Part shown: in pieces, positions 45,388 to 54,404 of the stretch | Layout of the letters: each line of letters starts with the position of its first letter | How positions within the stretch are numbered: position 1 is the stretch's first letter | Assembly: GCF_026210795.1 (NCBI RefSeq) | Contig: NC_089454.1 | Coordinates: forward strand, 2,604,001-2,668,000 | Direction of reading: 5' to 3' | Length of the DNA: 64,000 nucleotides | Origin: Rhizophagus irregularis | Lineage: Eukaryota; Glomeromycota; Glomeromycetes; Glomerales; Glomeraceae | Program-made: the position numbers and the translations under genes | Notes under the pieces: model-generated | What the model saw: only the letters and a program-made list of their open reading frames with translations | Told to the model about the DNA's origin: nothing | Database searches by the model: none

Positions 45388-47469
45388 TTAGTTCTGTGCT
45401 CTTCTCCATTTCTCCACCTCTTTAAATACTTTTCTCCAACTACTATTGTCATTTTTAACTTTTACTCGACTGTATCTTTTAGTATCTTTGTACACGCCCT
45501 GATTTTCTTCAAACATTCTAACCATGTCCAAATATTCATCCTTCTTTAATGTTGGATATGACGATTTTTCCGTTTTCTTTGTTTCTCTTCCAATGTAATT
45601 TTTCCAACATACATCACTATCCTTTTCTAAAAATATCACTATTGATTTGTCTATTGTTTCTTTCAGTCTGAATATTTCTTTTTCCATCTCATGATTTCCA
45701 TGTGGAGTAATTAATCCTCTGTCAAAACTTTTCGTCTTTTGATAATAATATTCACAATATGGTGATTTGTCTAAAATTATTATATCTGTATCTTCGTCAT
45801 ATTCTAGCATTCTTCTGTTTATTTGTTCCACTACTTCTTTTCTGAATTTCCATTCTGTCTCCATCTTTGATTCATAAAATTCATCTTTATCTTTTCTTCT
45901 TCTCTTATAAGTGTTGAATCTTACTTTTAATCCTTGCTTTTCCCATTCTTCAATTAAATTTTGTACTATACTTGTCTTTCCTAATCCGTCTACTCCATCG
46001 ATTATTACTATTTCTGGTTGATCCTCTACTATCTTTAATAACCTACTTAATGCGTCGGCGTTCGTATTTTCTTTTCCCGACCTATGTATTACTTCAAAAT
46101 TATATTGCTGTAATTCCATCACCCATCTTGCTCTTTTTCCTTTTGGTATCTTTGCATTCATTAATCCTTTTAATGCACTGTGATCTGTTATTACTTTAAA
46201 TTTTCTATCGATTAAATATTTATGAAAATGTTGAATTCCCCAAACTATTCCTAAACATTCCAATTCTGTTATCGGATAATTTTCTTCTGCTGGTAATAAA
46301 CTTCTACTTGCATATGCTATTACTACTTCTTTTCCTTTTTCATCTTTTTGACTTAATACTGCACCTAATCCTTTTCCTGATGCATCTGTTATTAATAAAA
46401 ATTCTTTCTTCCAATCTGGATGTCGCAATATTGGATATTGTATTAACTTTTCTTTCAATTTTTCAAACGCTTCTTGTTGTTCTCTTCCCCAAATGAAAGG
46501 TATTCCCTTCTTTCTCAAATCACTTATTGGTCTTGCTATCTTTGAAAAATTCTTCACAAATTTTCTGTAATATGAACAAAGTCCCAAAAATGATCTTACT
46601 TCTTTCACTGTTGTTGGTGCCTTCATTTCTTTTATCTTTTCTATCTTTTTATCGTCTGGCCTTAATCCATCATTTCCTACTATATGTCCTAAAAATTCTA
46701 TATTTCTTTCCAAAAATCTGCATTTCTTTAATTTTATTATTAAATTATTCTCCTGTAACTTCTTCAATACTTTTTCCACATGTTCCATATGGTCTTTTAA
46801 ATTTTCTGAATATATCATAATATCGTCAATATATACTACTACAAAATCGTTTATGTATTCTTCTAATATTTCATCCATTAATCTTTGAAATGTTGCTGGT
46901 GCATTAGTTAAACCGAATGGCATTACATTATACTCAAATAATCCCTTTGAACATACAAATGCTGTTTTTTCTTTGTCTTCTTCTTTCATTTCTACTTGAT
47001 TAAATCCTGCCGCTAAATCTATACTTGAAAACCATTTTGCTTTTCTGTATTTGTCTAACAATTCATCCATTCTTGGTAAAGGAAAACTATCCATTATAGT
47101 TATCTTGTTTAGCTTTCTGTAATCAATACAGAATCTATATTTTCCCGTTTTCTTTCCTGCTAACGTAACTGGTGAACTCCATGGACTTTTTGATTTCCTT
47201 ATCCTTCCTTGTTTTAACAATTTATCCACTTCTTCGCTTATAAATTTTGCCTTTTCATCTGTTTCTTTGTATCTTCTTTGCTTTATTGGTTCTACCCCCT
47301 CTTTTATTTTTATCTCATGTTGCGCCGCTTTCGTTCTTCCTTCTATCTCTTCGTCATATTCCAAAATATCTTGGTATTCTAATAGTAATTTTACCATATT
47401 TTCCCAAATTGGTTCTTCTACTTTCCCTATACTTAGTTTTTGCATAAATTTTCCACTTGGTTCGAGCAT
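45388..47469 (-). CDS. Reverse transcriptase-RNase H with C-terminal thymidylate-kinase-like domain
   Basis: The ORF has 693 residues. RT occupies about 60-265 with D151 and YIDD (D215, D216). RNase H occupies about 355-475 with D362, E404, D429 and D472. From 485 to the end is a nucleotide kinase domain: Walker A GVDGLGKTS (492-500), an Arg-rich stretch, ILDKSPYCEYYYQ (about 565-577) resembling the DR(Y/W) region of thymidylate kinases, and a charged C-terminal half. The fusion of RT-RH with a dNMP-kinase-like enzyme could supply dTDP/dTTP precursors during cDNA synthesis; that role is inference. Homology with the inner element continues upstream of the first ATG in this frame, but the inner element's ATG position reads ATA here. 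Confidence 0.9.
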   Translation of the reverse strand: MLEPSGKFMQKLSIGKVEEPIWENMVKLLLEYQDILEYDEEIEGRTKAAQHEIKIKEGVEPIKQRRYKETDEKAKFISEEVDKLLKQGRIRKSKSPWSSPVTLAGKKTGKYRFCIDYRKLNKITIMDSFPLPRMDELLDKYRKAKWFSSIDLAAGFNQVEMKEEDKEKTAFVCSKGLFEYNVMPFGLTNAPATFQRLMDEILEEYINDFVVVYIDDIMIYSENLKDHMEHVEKVLKKLQENNLIIKLKKCRFLERNIEFLGHIVGNDGLRPDDKKIEKIKEMKAPTTVKEVRSFLGLCSYYRKFVKNFSKIARPISDLRKKGIPFIWGREQQEAFEKLKEKLIQYPILRHPDWKKEFLLITDASGKGLGAVLSQKDEKGKEVVIAYASRSLLPAEENYPITELECLGIVWGIQHFHKYLIDRKFKVITDHSALKGLMNAKIPKGKRARWVMELQQYNFEVIHRSGKENTNADALSRLLKIVEDQPEIVIIDGVDGLGKTSIVQNLIEEWEKQGLKVRFNTYKRRRKDKDEFYESKMETEWKFRKEVVEQINRRMLEYDEDTDIIILDKSPYCEYYYQKTKSFDRGLITPHGNHEMEKEIFRLKETIDKSIVIFLEKDSDVCWKNYIGRETKKTEKSSYPTLKKDEYLDMVRMFEENQGVYKDTKRYSRVKVKNDNSSWRKVFKEVEKWRRAQN

Positions 47470-47504
47470 CTTTTCCGTCTCTCTCTCTTCAGAGCCAAGA
47501 CTTT

Positions 47505-48008
47505 CTATTTAAAATTCTGGTGCATTTTGAATACCTCTCCTTCATCGTTGCTTTCATATTCTTCGTCATCCTCGCTCTCCTCACTTTCACATATTGCTTC
47601 TCTTTCATATCCTACTGGAATCGTTATTATTTCTCCTTGTTCTTCTATTCTTAAGGTATGATCTTCAAAATTTATTTTTGCATTATACAGCTTCCATATA
47701 TCATTTCCCAAAATTAGATCCTCTTCTTCTGAATCGATTACCTCAACTTCTTTTAGTATTTCCAATTCATCTTTGTATCTCAAAGTTATATTTGCCTTTC
47801 CTAACGCTGCTATCTTTTGCCCATTTGCTATTGTACATCTAAATTTACTTTTTCCAAATATAGGTATATTCAATCTCCTCCTTAATTTGTCTGTTATCAC
47901 ACTTACTGCTGCTCCAGTATCTATTATTACATTCACTAATTGATCTTCAACTTCTAATTCTGTTCTCATTGCTGTAGTTCTTTTCTCTTCATTTTTCATA
48001 GTTCCCAC
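47505..48008 (-). CDS. Aspartic protease of the outer element, in frame with Gag
   Basis: The retropepsin-like domain has DTGAAVSVIT near residue 32 and the second-half motif LILGNDIW. It cleaves Gag and Gag-Pro. It has no ATG close to its start and lies in the same frame as Gag, four codons after the Gag UGA; a UGA-CUA-CAC-UCG readthrough is the probable way it is made. The first plausible internal ATG is four codons into the frame. It ends at a TAG that sits at the same place as the inner element's TGA. Confidence 0.88.
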   Translation of the reverse strand: MGTMKNEEKRTTAMRTELEVEDQLVNVIIDTGAAVSVITDKLRRRLNIPIFGKSKFRCTIANGQKIAALGKANITLRYKDELEILKEVEVIDSEEEDLILGNDIWKLYNAKINFEDHTLRIEEQGEIITIPVGYEREAICESEESEDDEEYESNDEGEVFKMHQNFK

Positions 48009-48017
48009 CGAGTGTAG

Positions 48018-51000
48018 TCAATTTTTCTCATTTATGCTTCTTGGTCTATATGTTCCTTCTCTCAATTGTTTATGATACTTAGTATTCTCATTTATCATTT
48101 GTCCAATTGTTATATTCGCTCTACAATTTTTCACGTCTTCCACAATATCGTAAGGTGGTATTCCATCAGTTAATCTCGGTCCATATTCTCTGGGCTTTCC
48201 TGTCCCTGATGGCTTTGTTCTAACCCAATTTCCAAATTCATCTTGCCGCATTCCAGGGTAAAATGCTTTGCCTTCCTTTGTGAACATTGGTTTATAAAAT
48301 CTTCCATCTTTTGTCATGGGTCGCCGACCATAATTATAATCTTCTGGTCCTATTGGACTATCCCAATTTTGACTATCTTTGTATACATTATTTTGTTCTA
48401 TCCTTTCAGGCGTATATCTTGGTGTTGTTGTTCCACTTGGTATTTCTCTATCATCCATTCTATTTCCCGCTTCTCTTAATTCTTCTTGTAAATTTCCTTC
48501 TTCACCATTATTTTTATATCCCATTATTGGATTCGACCTTCTTGTTTGTCTTCTTGTTTTTACTGCGTTATCTTTTGCGTATAATTCATTATGGTAATTT
48601 AATTCCCTATCTTCATAATCATCGTAATAACCTTGTGTATAATACATTTCACCGTATTGTGGTTCCCCATATTCATATCCATCATAATCATATTCTTCTT
48701 GATCATCATATTCGTCCATCACATTTATTCTCGCATTCCTTCTTTTCTCTGGACACTCTCCTGAATAATGACCAACTCTACCACATGTATAGCATGTCGG
48801 TACCCTTTTTTGGAATGACTGATTTCTTTGAATTGGTTGACTTCTTTGCATTGGTTGGTTTCTTTGCATTGGCTGGTTTCTTTGTGGCAATCGCCTATAG
48901 CTCTGACTCGCTAAATTTCTTAATCTTTCATTCTCATCTTCTAACATCTTAATTTGTAACTTCGCAAAACTGTCTGCTAATTCATCTACACTTACCCCTT
49001 TATTATTCCTTACATTCCCTTGAACAATAGGTTCTTGTCTTCTTTGTTCATCATTAATTCCTTTTGGTTGTACTTTATCTGTTAATGCTTCTAAACCTCT
49101 TTCTACGTTTTTTGCTATCTGAAATGTTGCATTTAGATCTGCTGGATTTCCCATTACTACGTCTTTAGTAAAGTCTGGTTTTAATCCTCTAATAAAAATT
49201 CTCTTTTGCTGATTTGCTGCTACTGCTGCATCACCTCCCGCTCTCTTTAACATATATTTAAATCTCGTAAGGTATTGAGTTACATTCTCGTCTCCCTGTC
49301 TAATCTTTTCTAATTGTTCTAGCCATCTATCTTTAATTTCATCACTTGCATACTTTCCAATTATTCTTACTCTTAATCTTAAATTATGATCTCCATTAAC
49401 ATTCCAATCGACAATATTTACTCCTTCAGTCTTTAACCAATCTGCTGCTCCTCCCATTAATTTCGCTTTTGCTAATCTAAATCTCTGTGCGTCATCATTC
49501 CCTAAACCATTCGCTGTAAATGTCTCCTCAAATTTATCTGCCCATTCTTCTGGATCTTCTCCACTGGTACCATAAAATACTGGTATTTCCACAATAGCTC
49601 CCCTATTTGCGTTTAAATTTCCTATTGCATTAGTATTCGCTTGAACTTCTCCTTGTAATCCTGTCAATGTTACTGGTGGTAATGCTAAATTGTTCCAATC
49701 TGCCCCAATATCATGATTATACATAGTATTCATTAGTGCTCTTAGATCTGCTCTGAGTTCATCTCTTGATGCTGCCATTGTTATCTTTGGTTTTATTGGT
49801 GGTACTGGTATTATTGGTATTATAGGTGTTTTCTTCAATTCTTTGTTTTCCTTTTTGCTTTTTGATTTTTTACTTGAGCCAATTTCGGGTCCTTTTATAT
49901 CCTCTTCCACTCCATCTTCATCATCTATTGGATTTTCTTTTTCAATATCTTTTTCACATTCTATGCAAGTTTCTTTTCCAATTTTGAATTCTTTCTTTAA
50001 TCTTTCAATTTCACATCTTTCACATTCTTTTGTGTTTTCAACTCTCCATTGTAATATTTGTTCATCTAATTCTTCATCTTCAAGATTCCATATTGTTAAA
50101 TATTTCTTCATAAATTCATATGTTGTTATTATCTTTGCGGTTACTCCAAATTTTCTTATTCTTTCAATTTCCGTTATTTCTACATCATATCCCATTCTTT
50201 TCAAATCCATTCTAATTATTTCTTCGAATATCTTTGTTGTTTCTGTTTCTTCAACATTATTAGATTCATTAGATTCCTCATCCGACATTTCTTCATTTTT
50301 ACTAATCGGTAAATTTTCTTCTTCCCCATCATCTGTTTCTGTTATAGTATAGCTTCTTGGTGTGTCATCACTATCTGTTTCATCTATATTTAATTGTTCA
50401 AACCCCCTAATCTTATCATAAACTTTTTCAGTTATTTCTTTGCTAATTCCCCAACCATGTTCACGAACTTTTATGTGCATTGTGTGCAACATTAATCTAA
50501 TCTTTTGTTTGAACGCTTCTATCTTTTCTGTTGACTCGTCTTCTTTTAATTCAGCTTCTTCATATAATATATTTTTGTACCTTCTAATAGTGCTATCTTT
50601 ACATTCTACAAAATCTGTTATAGCTTCTTTATACCATTCATAAAATTCCCCAAATCTTATATTCACGTCCCAATCTTCCAAAATATAACCATATCTTATT
50701 AATTCTTCATTCCCTATCAATCTGTCCATTGTTTCATCTTCTTTATCATTTTCTATACAATCTCTCACGATCACTATTATTATTATCTTTAATCCTTTTT
50801 CTCTTAATATTGGTTGTTTCAAGTATCTTATCGATTCGACCATTACATCTAATGCATCTCTAGTTCTTCCTTTTGTATAATTATTTCTTTCTTCACTATC
50901 TATACTCAATAAATTTAATAACGCTCTTATAGTTTCTGCATTATAATCTTTTATCGTATATTCAAATTTTTGCAATATTTTCCAAAATTTCTTGAAAACT

Positions 51001-51143
51001 TCTGGTGTATCTCTTATTGGATAACATATTTCACATGTTATATTTTCTCCTCTTAATTCGTCTATATCTACATTTCCGATATTTTCGTCATGTCTTAATT
51101 TGTGGTTCTCGTAATCAACCCTCCAAGTTTCATACCATTCCAT
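48018..51143 (-). CDS. Gag of the outer LTR retrotransposon
   Basis: The ORF has 1,041 residues, starting ACGATGGAATGGTA (same start context as the inner Gag). An unusual N-terminal extension of about 500 residues has a Cys pair near the start (CEICYP) and one helical module ending in CERC..CIEC. A capsid-like retrotransposon Gag domain lies at about 540-720 (WADKFEETF, YLTRFKYML, FIRGLKPDF), then a Gln/Arg/Pro-repeated linker and a single CCHC knuckle CYTCGRVGHYSGEC near 785. An acidic/Tyr-rich tail follows. It forms the virus-like particle and binds RNA. It ends in UGA followed by CUA. Confidence 0.9.
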   Translation of the reverse strand: MEWYETWRVDYENHKLRHDENIGNVDIDELRGENITCEICYPIRDTPEVFKKFWKILQKFEYTIKDYNAETIRALLNLLSIDSEERNNYTKGRTRDALDVMVESIRYLKQPILREKGLKIIIIVIVRDCIENDKEDETMDRLIGNEELIRYGYILEDWDVNIRFGEFYEWYKEAITDFVECKDSTIRRYKNILYEEAELKEDESTEKIEAFKQKIRLMLHTMHIKVREHGWGISKEITEKVYDKIRGFEQLNIDETDSDDTPRSYTITETDDGEEENLPISKNEEMSDEESNESNNVEETETTKIFEEIIRMDLKRMGYDVEITEIERIRKFGVTAKIITTYEFMKKYLTIWNLEDEELDEQILQWRVENTKECERCEIERLKKEFKIGKETCIECEKDIEKENPIDDEDGVEEDIKGPEIGSSKKSKSKKENKELKKTPIIPIIPVPPIKPKITMAASRDELRADLRALMNTMYNHDIGADWNNLALPPVTLTGLQGEVQANTNAIGNLNANRGAIVEIPVFYGTSGEDPEEWADKFEETFTANGLGNDDAQRFRLAKAKLMGGAADWLKTEGVNIVDWNVNGDHNLRLRVRIIGKYASDEIKDRWLEQLEKIRQGDENVTQYLTRFKYMLKRAGGDAAVAANQQKRIFIRGLKPDFTKDVVMGNPADLNATFQIAKNVERGLEALTDKVQPKGINDEQRRQEPIVQGNVRNNKGVSVDELADSFAKLQIKMLEDENERLRNLASQSYRRLPQRNQPMQRNQPMQRSQPIQRNQSFQKRVPTCYTCGRVGHYSGECPEKRRNARINVMDEYDDQEEYDYDGYEYGEPQYGEMYYTQGYYDDYEDRELNYHNELYAKDNAVKTRRQTRRSNPIMGYKNNGEEGNLQEELREAGNRMDDREIPSGTTTPRYTPERIEQNNVYKDSQNWDSPIGPEDYNYGRRPMTKDGRFYKPMFTKEGKAFYPGMRQDEFGNWVRTKPSGTGKPREYGPRLTDGIPPYDIVEDVKNCRANITIGQMINENTKYHKQLREGTYRPRSINEKN

Positions 51144-51515
51144 CGTTGTAGTCGTTCATCCAGAATCTTAACTAAAATCTCACCTCCTTTTATATATATA
51201 TATTTCACTCTCATCGTTTCTATTTTCAATCTTCTAAACATTCTTTTATCTTTAAATAGATTGCTTCTTTCAATCTTTAAATTCCATCTTTCGGTTCTAT
51301 ATATTTACTACGCCATATTTTACTATTAATTTTTGCTGCGCCTCAAAATTTCAAAAATTATTCTAAGTCCACGATCTTCTCAGTCTGCGGAGGTTTTTGC
51401 TGCGCCACAAAGTTTATCTTTTATCACCGATATTCATAATTTCACATATCACAAACTCCAAAATTTTCATAACTTTTAAAGTTTGCGAATTTCCAATCTT
51501 TCTTATCGTCCACAT
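51144..51515 (-). other. Remaining 5' leader of the outer element
   Basis: It is homologous to the first part of the inner element's leader (61247 onward), including CTGCGGAGGTTTT and the TTTTGCTGCGCC motif twice. It ends abruptly at the inner LTR. Confidence 0.8.
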
Positions 51516-52689
51516 TGTCACCCCCGTCTGCCACCCGGCGGTAAACAAAGTTCCCTGCTTCTGTTATATGTGCTCCACGAAACATTAACATTCTTGCTTG
51601 GTTTAGTTTTATTACTACTTAACTTTCAAATTGCGATAGCTCTCGCCACAATATTTCATCCATTATCTTCTTTCAAAATACGATAGTTCTCTTTACAAAA
51701 GTTTATATTTTATTCATTTCATAATTCTTGTTATGACATTAAATTCACCATGAATTTGTCCAATTAAAATTAATTAAGCGAACATTACAGTAAAGTTTAG
51801 GGCGAACCTATTACCTTTAAAATAACATTACGCTTTACTAACAATTAATTAAACAAAATTACTTTTTCATCATAAGAAAATAGTAACAAAAACAATCGAA
51901 ACAATTAATTTTCATATCAAAGGGTATTTTATTTATTCTTCATAAAATTCACAATTAACTAATTTACTTAAAGTTTTACATCGTATCTGACGACTGTGGA
52001 ATTCACCTCCCATTCCGCTCCTATTTAAACCAACTTTCTTATTCTTTCTTTTCTTACTTCTTATTTCTTTCTAATATTTTATGTTATGTGTTCCCTTTTA
52101 TGCGCTATCTTGTATGCTATTTATATATTATCTTTTCTAATATGTTATACTATTTTAATACGCTATCTTTTCTTCAAAATAATCTTTCAAATATTATGTC
52201 GTAAAGATATAATCCATCTTTTGTGGCTGTGCTATCTTTTCTTTAAAATAAAATAATCTTTCAAATATTATATCGTAAAGATCCATCTTTTGTGGCTGTG
52301 CTATCTTTTCTACTGCGTCTCGTCAGCTATTCTTCTACTGCGGCTGCAGTTCATCAATATTTTACATGTTCCTATTTTTTTTGTTCCTTTAATTCGCTAT
52401 CCTTCCTTTTTATATGATTTATCATTTGTGGCTTATGATTACTCCTCCTAATTGTTCCTATTGTTGAACTTGATAAACTGGTTGCTAAGCCACATCGATC
52501 AACTTCCTACTGGATCTATTGGTTCTCCGTTAATCATTTAATAAACATTACATCATGTAGATCATTCCTTCTCCTAAGAGTTTATCCTTTCCGGTTAATT
52601 TTATCCAATCATGTGACTTTCTATCGTCTGATCTTTTATTCCATATTATTCCTCCATATTATGCGATTACTCCAGTATCTATGGCTACA
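51516..52689 (-). repeat. 3' LTR of the inner retrotransposon
   Basis: It starts TGTCACCCCC and ends GGCTACA in plus orientation, 1,174 bp. The left edge is fixed by the identical copy at 62999 and the right edge by the polypurine tract. By eye the only difference from the other copy is T at 52122 versus C at 63605. It contains tandem AAAGAT..TTTTGTGGCTGTGCTATC modules near 52200-52310. Confidence 0.9.
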
Positions 52690-52708
52690 GTTTGCCCCCC
52701 ACCTAAAA
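52690..52708 (-). other. Polypurine tract of the inner element
   Basis: The minus strand reads AGGTGGGGGGCAAAC directly before the LTR TG (TGTAGCC). It starts about 12 bp after the integrase stop. Confidence 0.75.
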
Positions 52709-52719
52709 TTTGAGTCCCA

Positions 52720-53907
52720 TCAAATTCGAACTATTACTTCAAAATTTGTCCTATCAATATATTCCTTCAGTAATTCACCATTTACTGGCGTTTTCAATAT
52801 CTTCCCTTCCATAGTTTTAATTCTGTATGATCCTTTAGAAATTATCTCATGTACATAATAAGGTCCTTTCCATTTTTCTTCTAACTTTCCAGACCATTGT
52901 TTCTCTTTTGCTGCATCATAATATAGTACTTTATCTCCGATTTGTAATTTCTGCTTTATTCTATTCTTTTTATCATGGTACGATTTTTGTTTTTCCTGAG
53001 ATTTCCTGACATTTTCTTTAGCTTGATTCCTAATGTTTGGTAATCCTTCGATCAACCCATTAACTCTCTCTGCCATGGTAATTTCCTTATCTTCTAAATC
53101 TAATAATGTCTTCATTTGTCTCCCATATATTAAATATCCTGGTTCCATTTTCGTTGAATCATTCCTTTTAGTTCGATACGCGAACAATACTCCTGGTACT
53201 TTCAAATCCCAATCTTCGATATTACTTAGCTTTGCTAATGATTCACATAATGTCTTGTTAAATCTTTCAATTAACCCATTAGTTTTTGGATGATAAGGCG
53301 TCGAAAAGTTATGTTTTATCTGAAATTCCTCCATTAATGATTTCACTAATTTATTATTGAAATGACTTCCTCTATCACTCAATATCTTCTTTGGACATCC
53401 ATGCCTACATATTATATCTTCATAAATAAATCTTGCAATTTCCTTAGCATCTGCTGTTTCCAATGCCTTTGCTTCAGGCCATTTTGTAAAATAGTCCATC
53501 GCTGTAACTATATATCTATTATTTCTCTTTGTTACTGGTAATGGTCCCACTACATCAATCCCAATTTGATAAAATGGTTCTATAACTTTGATTACATTCA
53601 GTTCATGTTTTCCTATTGGTTTTCCTCTTCTCTGACAATTATTACATGATTTGACATAAGCTTCTACATCTTTTCTCATCCCTTTCCAATAATACCCATC
53701 CTTGATCCTATTATACGTTGCATCTATTCCAAAGTGTCCTGATAATTCATGATCATGAGCTATGTACATTAACCCTTCAAATTCGTATTTTCTTATCACT
53801 CTTAGTCTTTTCTCATCTTTTATTTTGTAAATTAATCCTCCTATAATTTCATATCCCCGTTCGTCATTGATATTCCTCGCTATCCTATTATATTCTTCCT
53901 CTTCCAT
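52720..53907 (-). CDS. Integrase of the inner LTR retrotransposon
   Basis: The ORF has 395 residues and is collinear with the outer integrase: zinc ligands H51, H58, C88 and C91; DD35E triad D118, D178 and E214 (GLIERFNK); C-terminal WKGPY. No chromodomain is seen. It is separated by about 140 bp from the 113-codon ORF upstream. That gap holds short tandem AAGTGTTGTAAAA-like repeats (plus strand about 53930-54020). Confidence 0.92.
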   Translation of the reverse strand: MEEEEYNRIARNINDERGYEIIGGLIYKIKDEKRLRVIRKYEFEGLMYIAHDHELSGHFGIDATYNRIKDGYYWKGMRKDVEAYVKSCNNCQRRGKPIGKHELNVIKVIEPFYQIGIDVVGPLPVTKRNNRYIVTAMDYFTKWPEAKALETADAKEIARFIYEDIICRHGCPKKILSDRGSHFNNKLVKSLMEEFQIKHNFSTPYHPKTNGLIERFNKTLCESLAKLSNIEDWDLKVPGVLFAYRTKRNDSTKMEPGYLIYGRQMKTLLDLEDKEITMAERVNGLIEGLPNIRNQAKENVRKSQEKQKSYHDKKNRIKQKLQIGDKVLYYDAAKEKQWSGKLEEKWKGPYYVHEIISKGSYRIKTMEGKILKTPVNGELLKEYIDRTNFEVIVRI

Positions 53908-53929
53908 GTCTATGTTGTAATTCTAAAAG

Positions 53930-54020
53930 CTAAAGTGTTGTAAAAGGTTGAAATGTTATAAAGGGTTGAAGTGTTGTAAAAATTAAGGTGTTGTAAAAAT
54001 TAAGGTGTTGTAAAAATAAA
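53930..54020. repeat. Short tandem repeat between small ORF and integrase
   Basis: Units of the form AAGGTGTTGTAAAAATT repeat about five times with small changes. It lies in the non-coding gap before the integrase start and is absent from the outer element. Confidence 0.7.
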
Positions 54021-54047
54021 GCGTCGTGATAACTGTTCCATATATTT

Positions 54048-54389
54048 TTAATTTTTATCTCTCAATTTATTTTTGATCCTTGGTATTTCTATCCTTCTTA
54101 TATATTTTTCATTCCCTATAATCAATTTAGATCGTACCCATCCTAATCCTTTTTCTATTGGTCTTTCTTCTATTATCATATTGTTTCCATCTTCCATAAT
54201 TAATTTTACCTTTTTCTCTTTTAGTCTTATTATAATGTGTACATCTACTAGTATGAAGTCTTCTTCTTCTTCAATCCTTAAATGGATAATTGTTTTGTTC
54301 TCTTCTTCTTTTATAGTCACTTTCCATATCTTATCGACCTTTACTCGATAGGTAAGAAACCAATTCATATAACAATCTCCTAATACCAT
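54048..54389 (-). CDS. Small ORF of unknown function in the inner retrotransposon
   Basis: 113 codons starting MVLGDCYMNWFLTYRV. Alternating hydrophobic and charged residues (KVTIKEEENKTIIHLRIEEE) predict mostly beta strands. It has no Cys motif, membrane helix or family resemblance. It starts 16 bp after the stop of the RT-RH-kinase ORF. The outer element has no counterpart, since its integrase starts about 60 bp after the kinase. It could be a captured accessory gene or a remnant of a split Pol linker. Confidence 0.6.
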   Translation of the reverse strand: MVLGDCYMNWFLTYRVKVDKIWKVTIKEEENKTIIHLRIEEEEDFILVDVHIIIRLKEKKVKLIMEDGNNMIIEERPIEKGLGWVRSKLIIGNEKYIRRIEIPRIKNKLRDKN

Positions 54390-54404
54390 TTTGGAAATAT
54401 AATT

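Larger units (their letters stand above)
42851..51515 (-). mobile_element. Outer Ty3/Gypsy-type LTR retrotransposon, 5' part cut off by nested insertion
   Basis: In transcription order (high to low coordinates): partial leader (51144-51515), Gag, protease, RT-RNase H-nucleotide kinase, integrase, polypurine tract and 3' LTR. The order RT-RH-IN defines the Ty3/Gypsy (Metaviridae) group. The 5' LTR and most of the leader are missing because the inner element's LTR starts exactly at 51516; they should lie beyond the right edge of the window. All four main ORFs are intact. Confidence 0.88.

Noticed and set aside
47505-47530. A slippery heptamer for -1 frameshifting at the protease-RT junction
   Set aside because: The AT-rich runs near the stop (TTTTAAA; GGAAAAA) do not fit the X XXY YYZ pattern in the protease frame.
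48243-48952. Plus-strand ORFs opposite Gag (up to 221 codons)
   Set aside because: They are shadows of the real Gag frame, Leu/Ser/Phe-rich with no domain.
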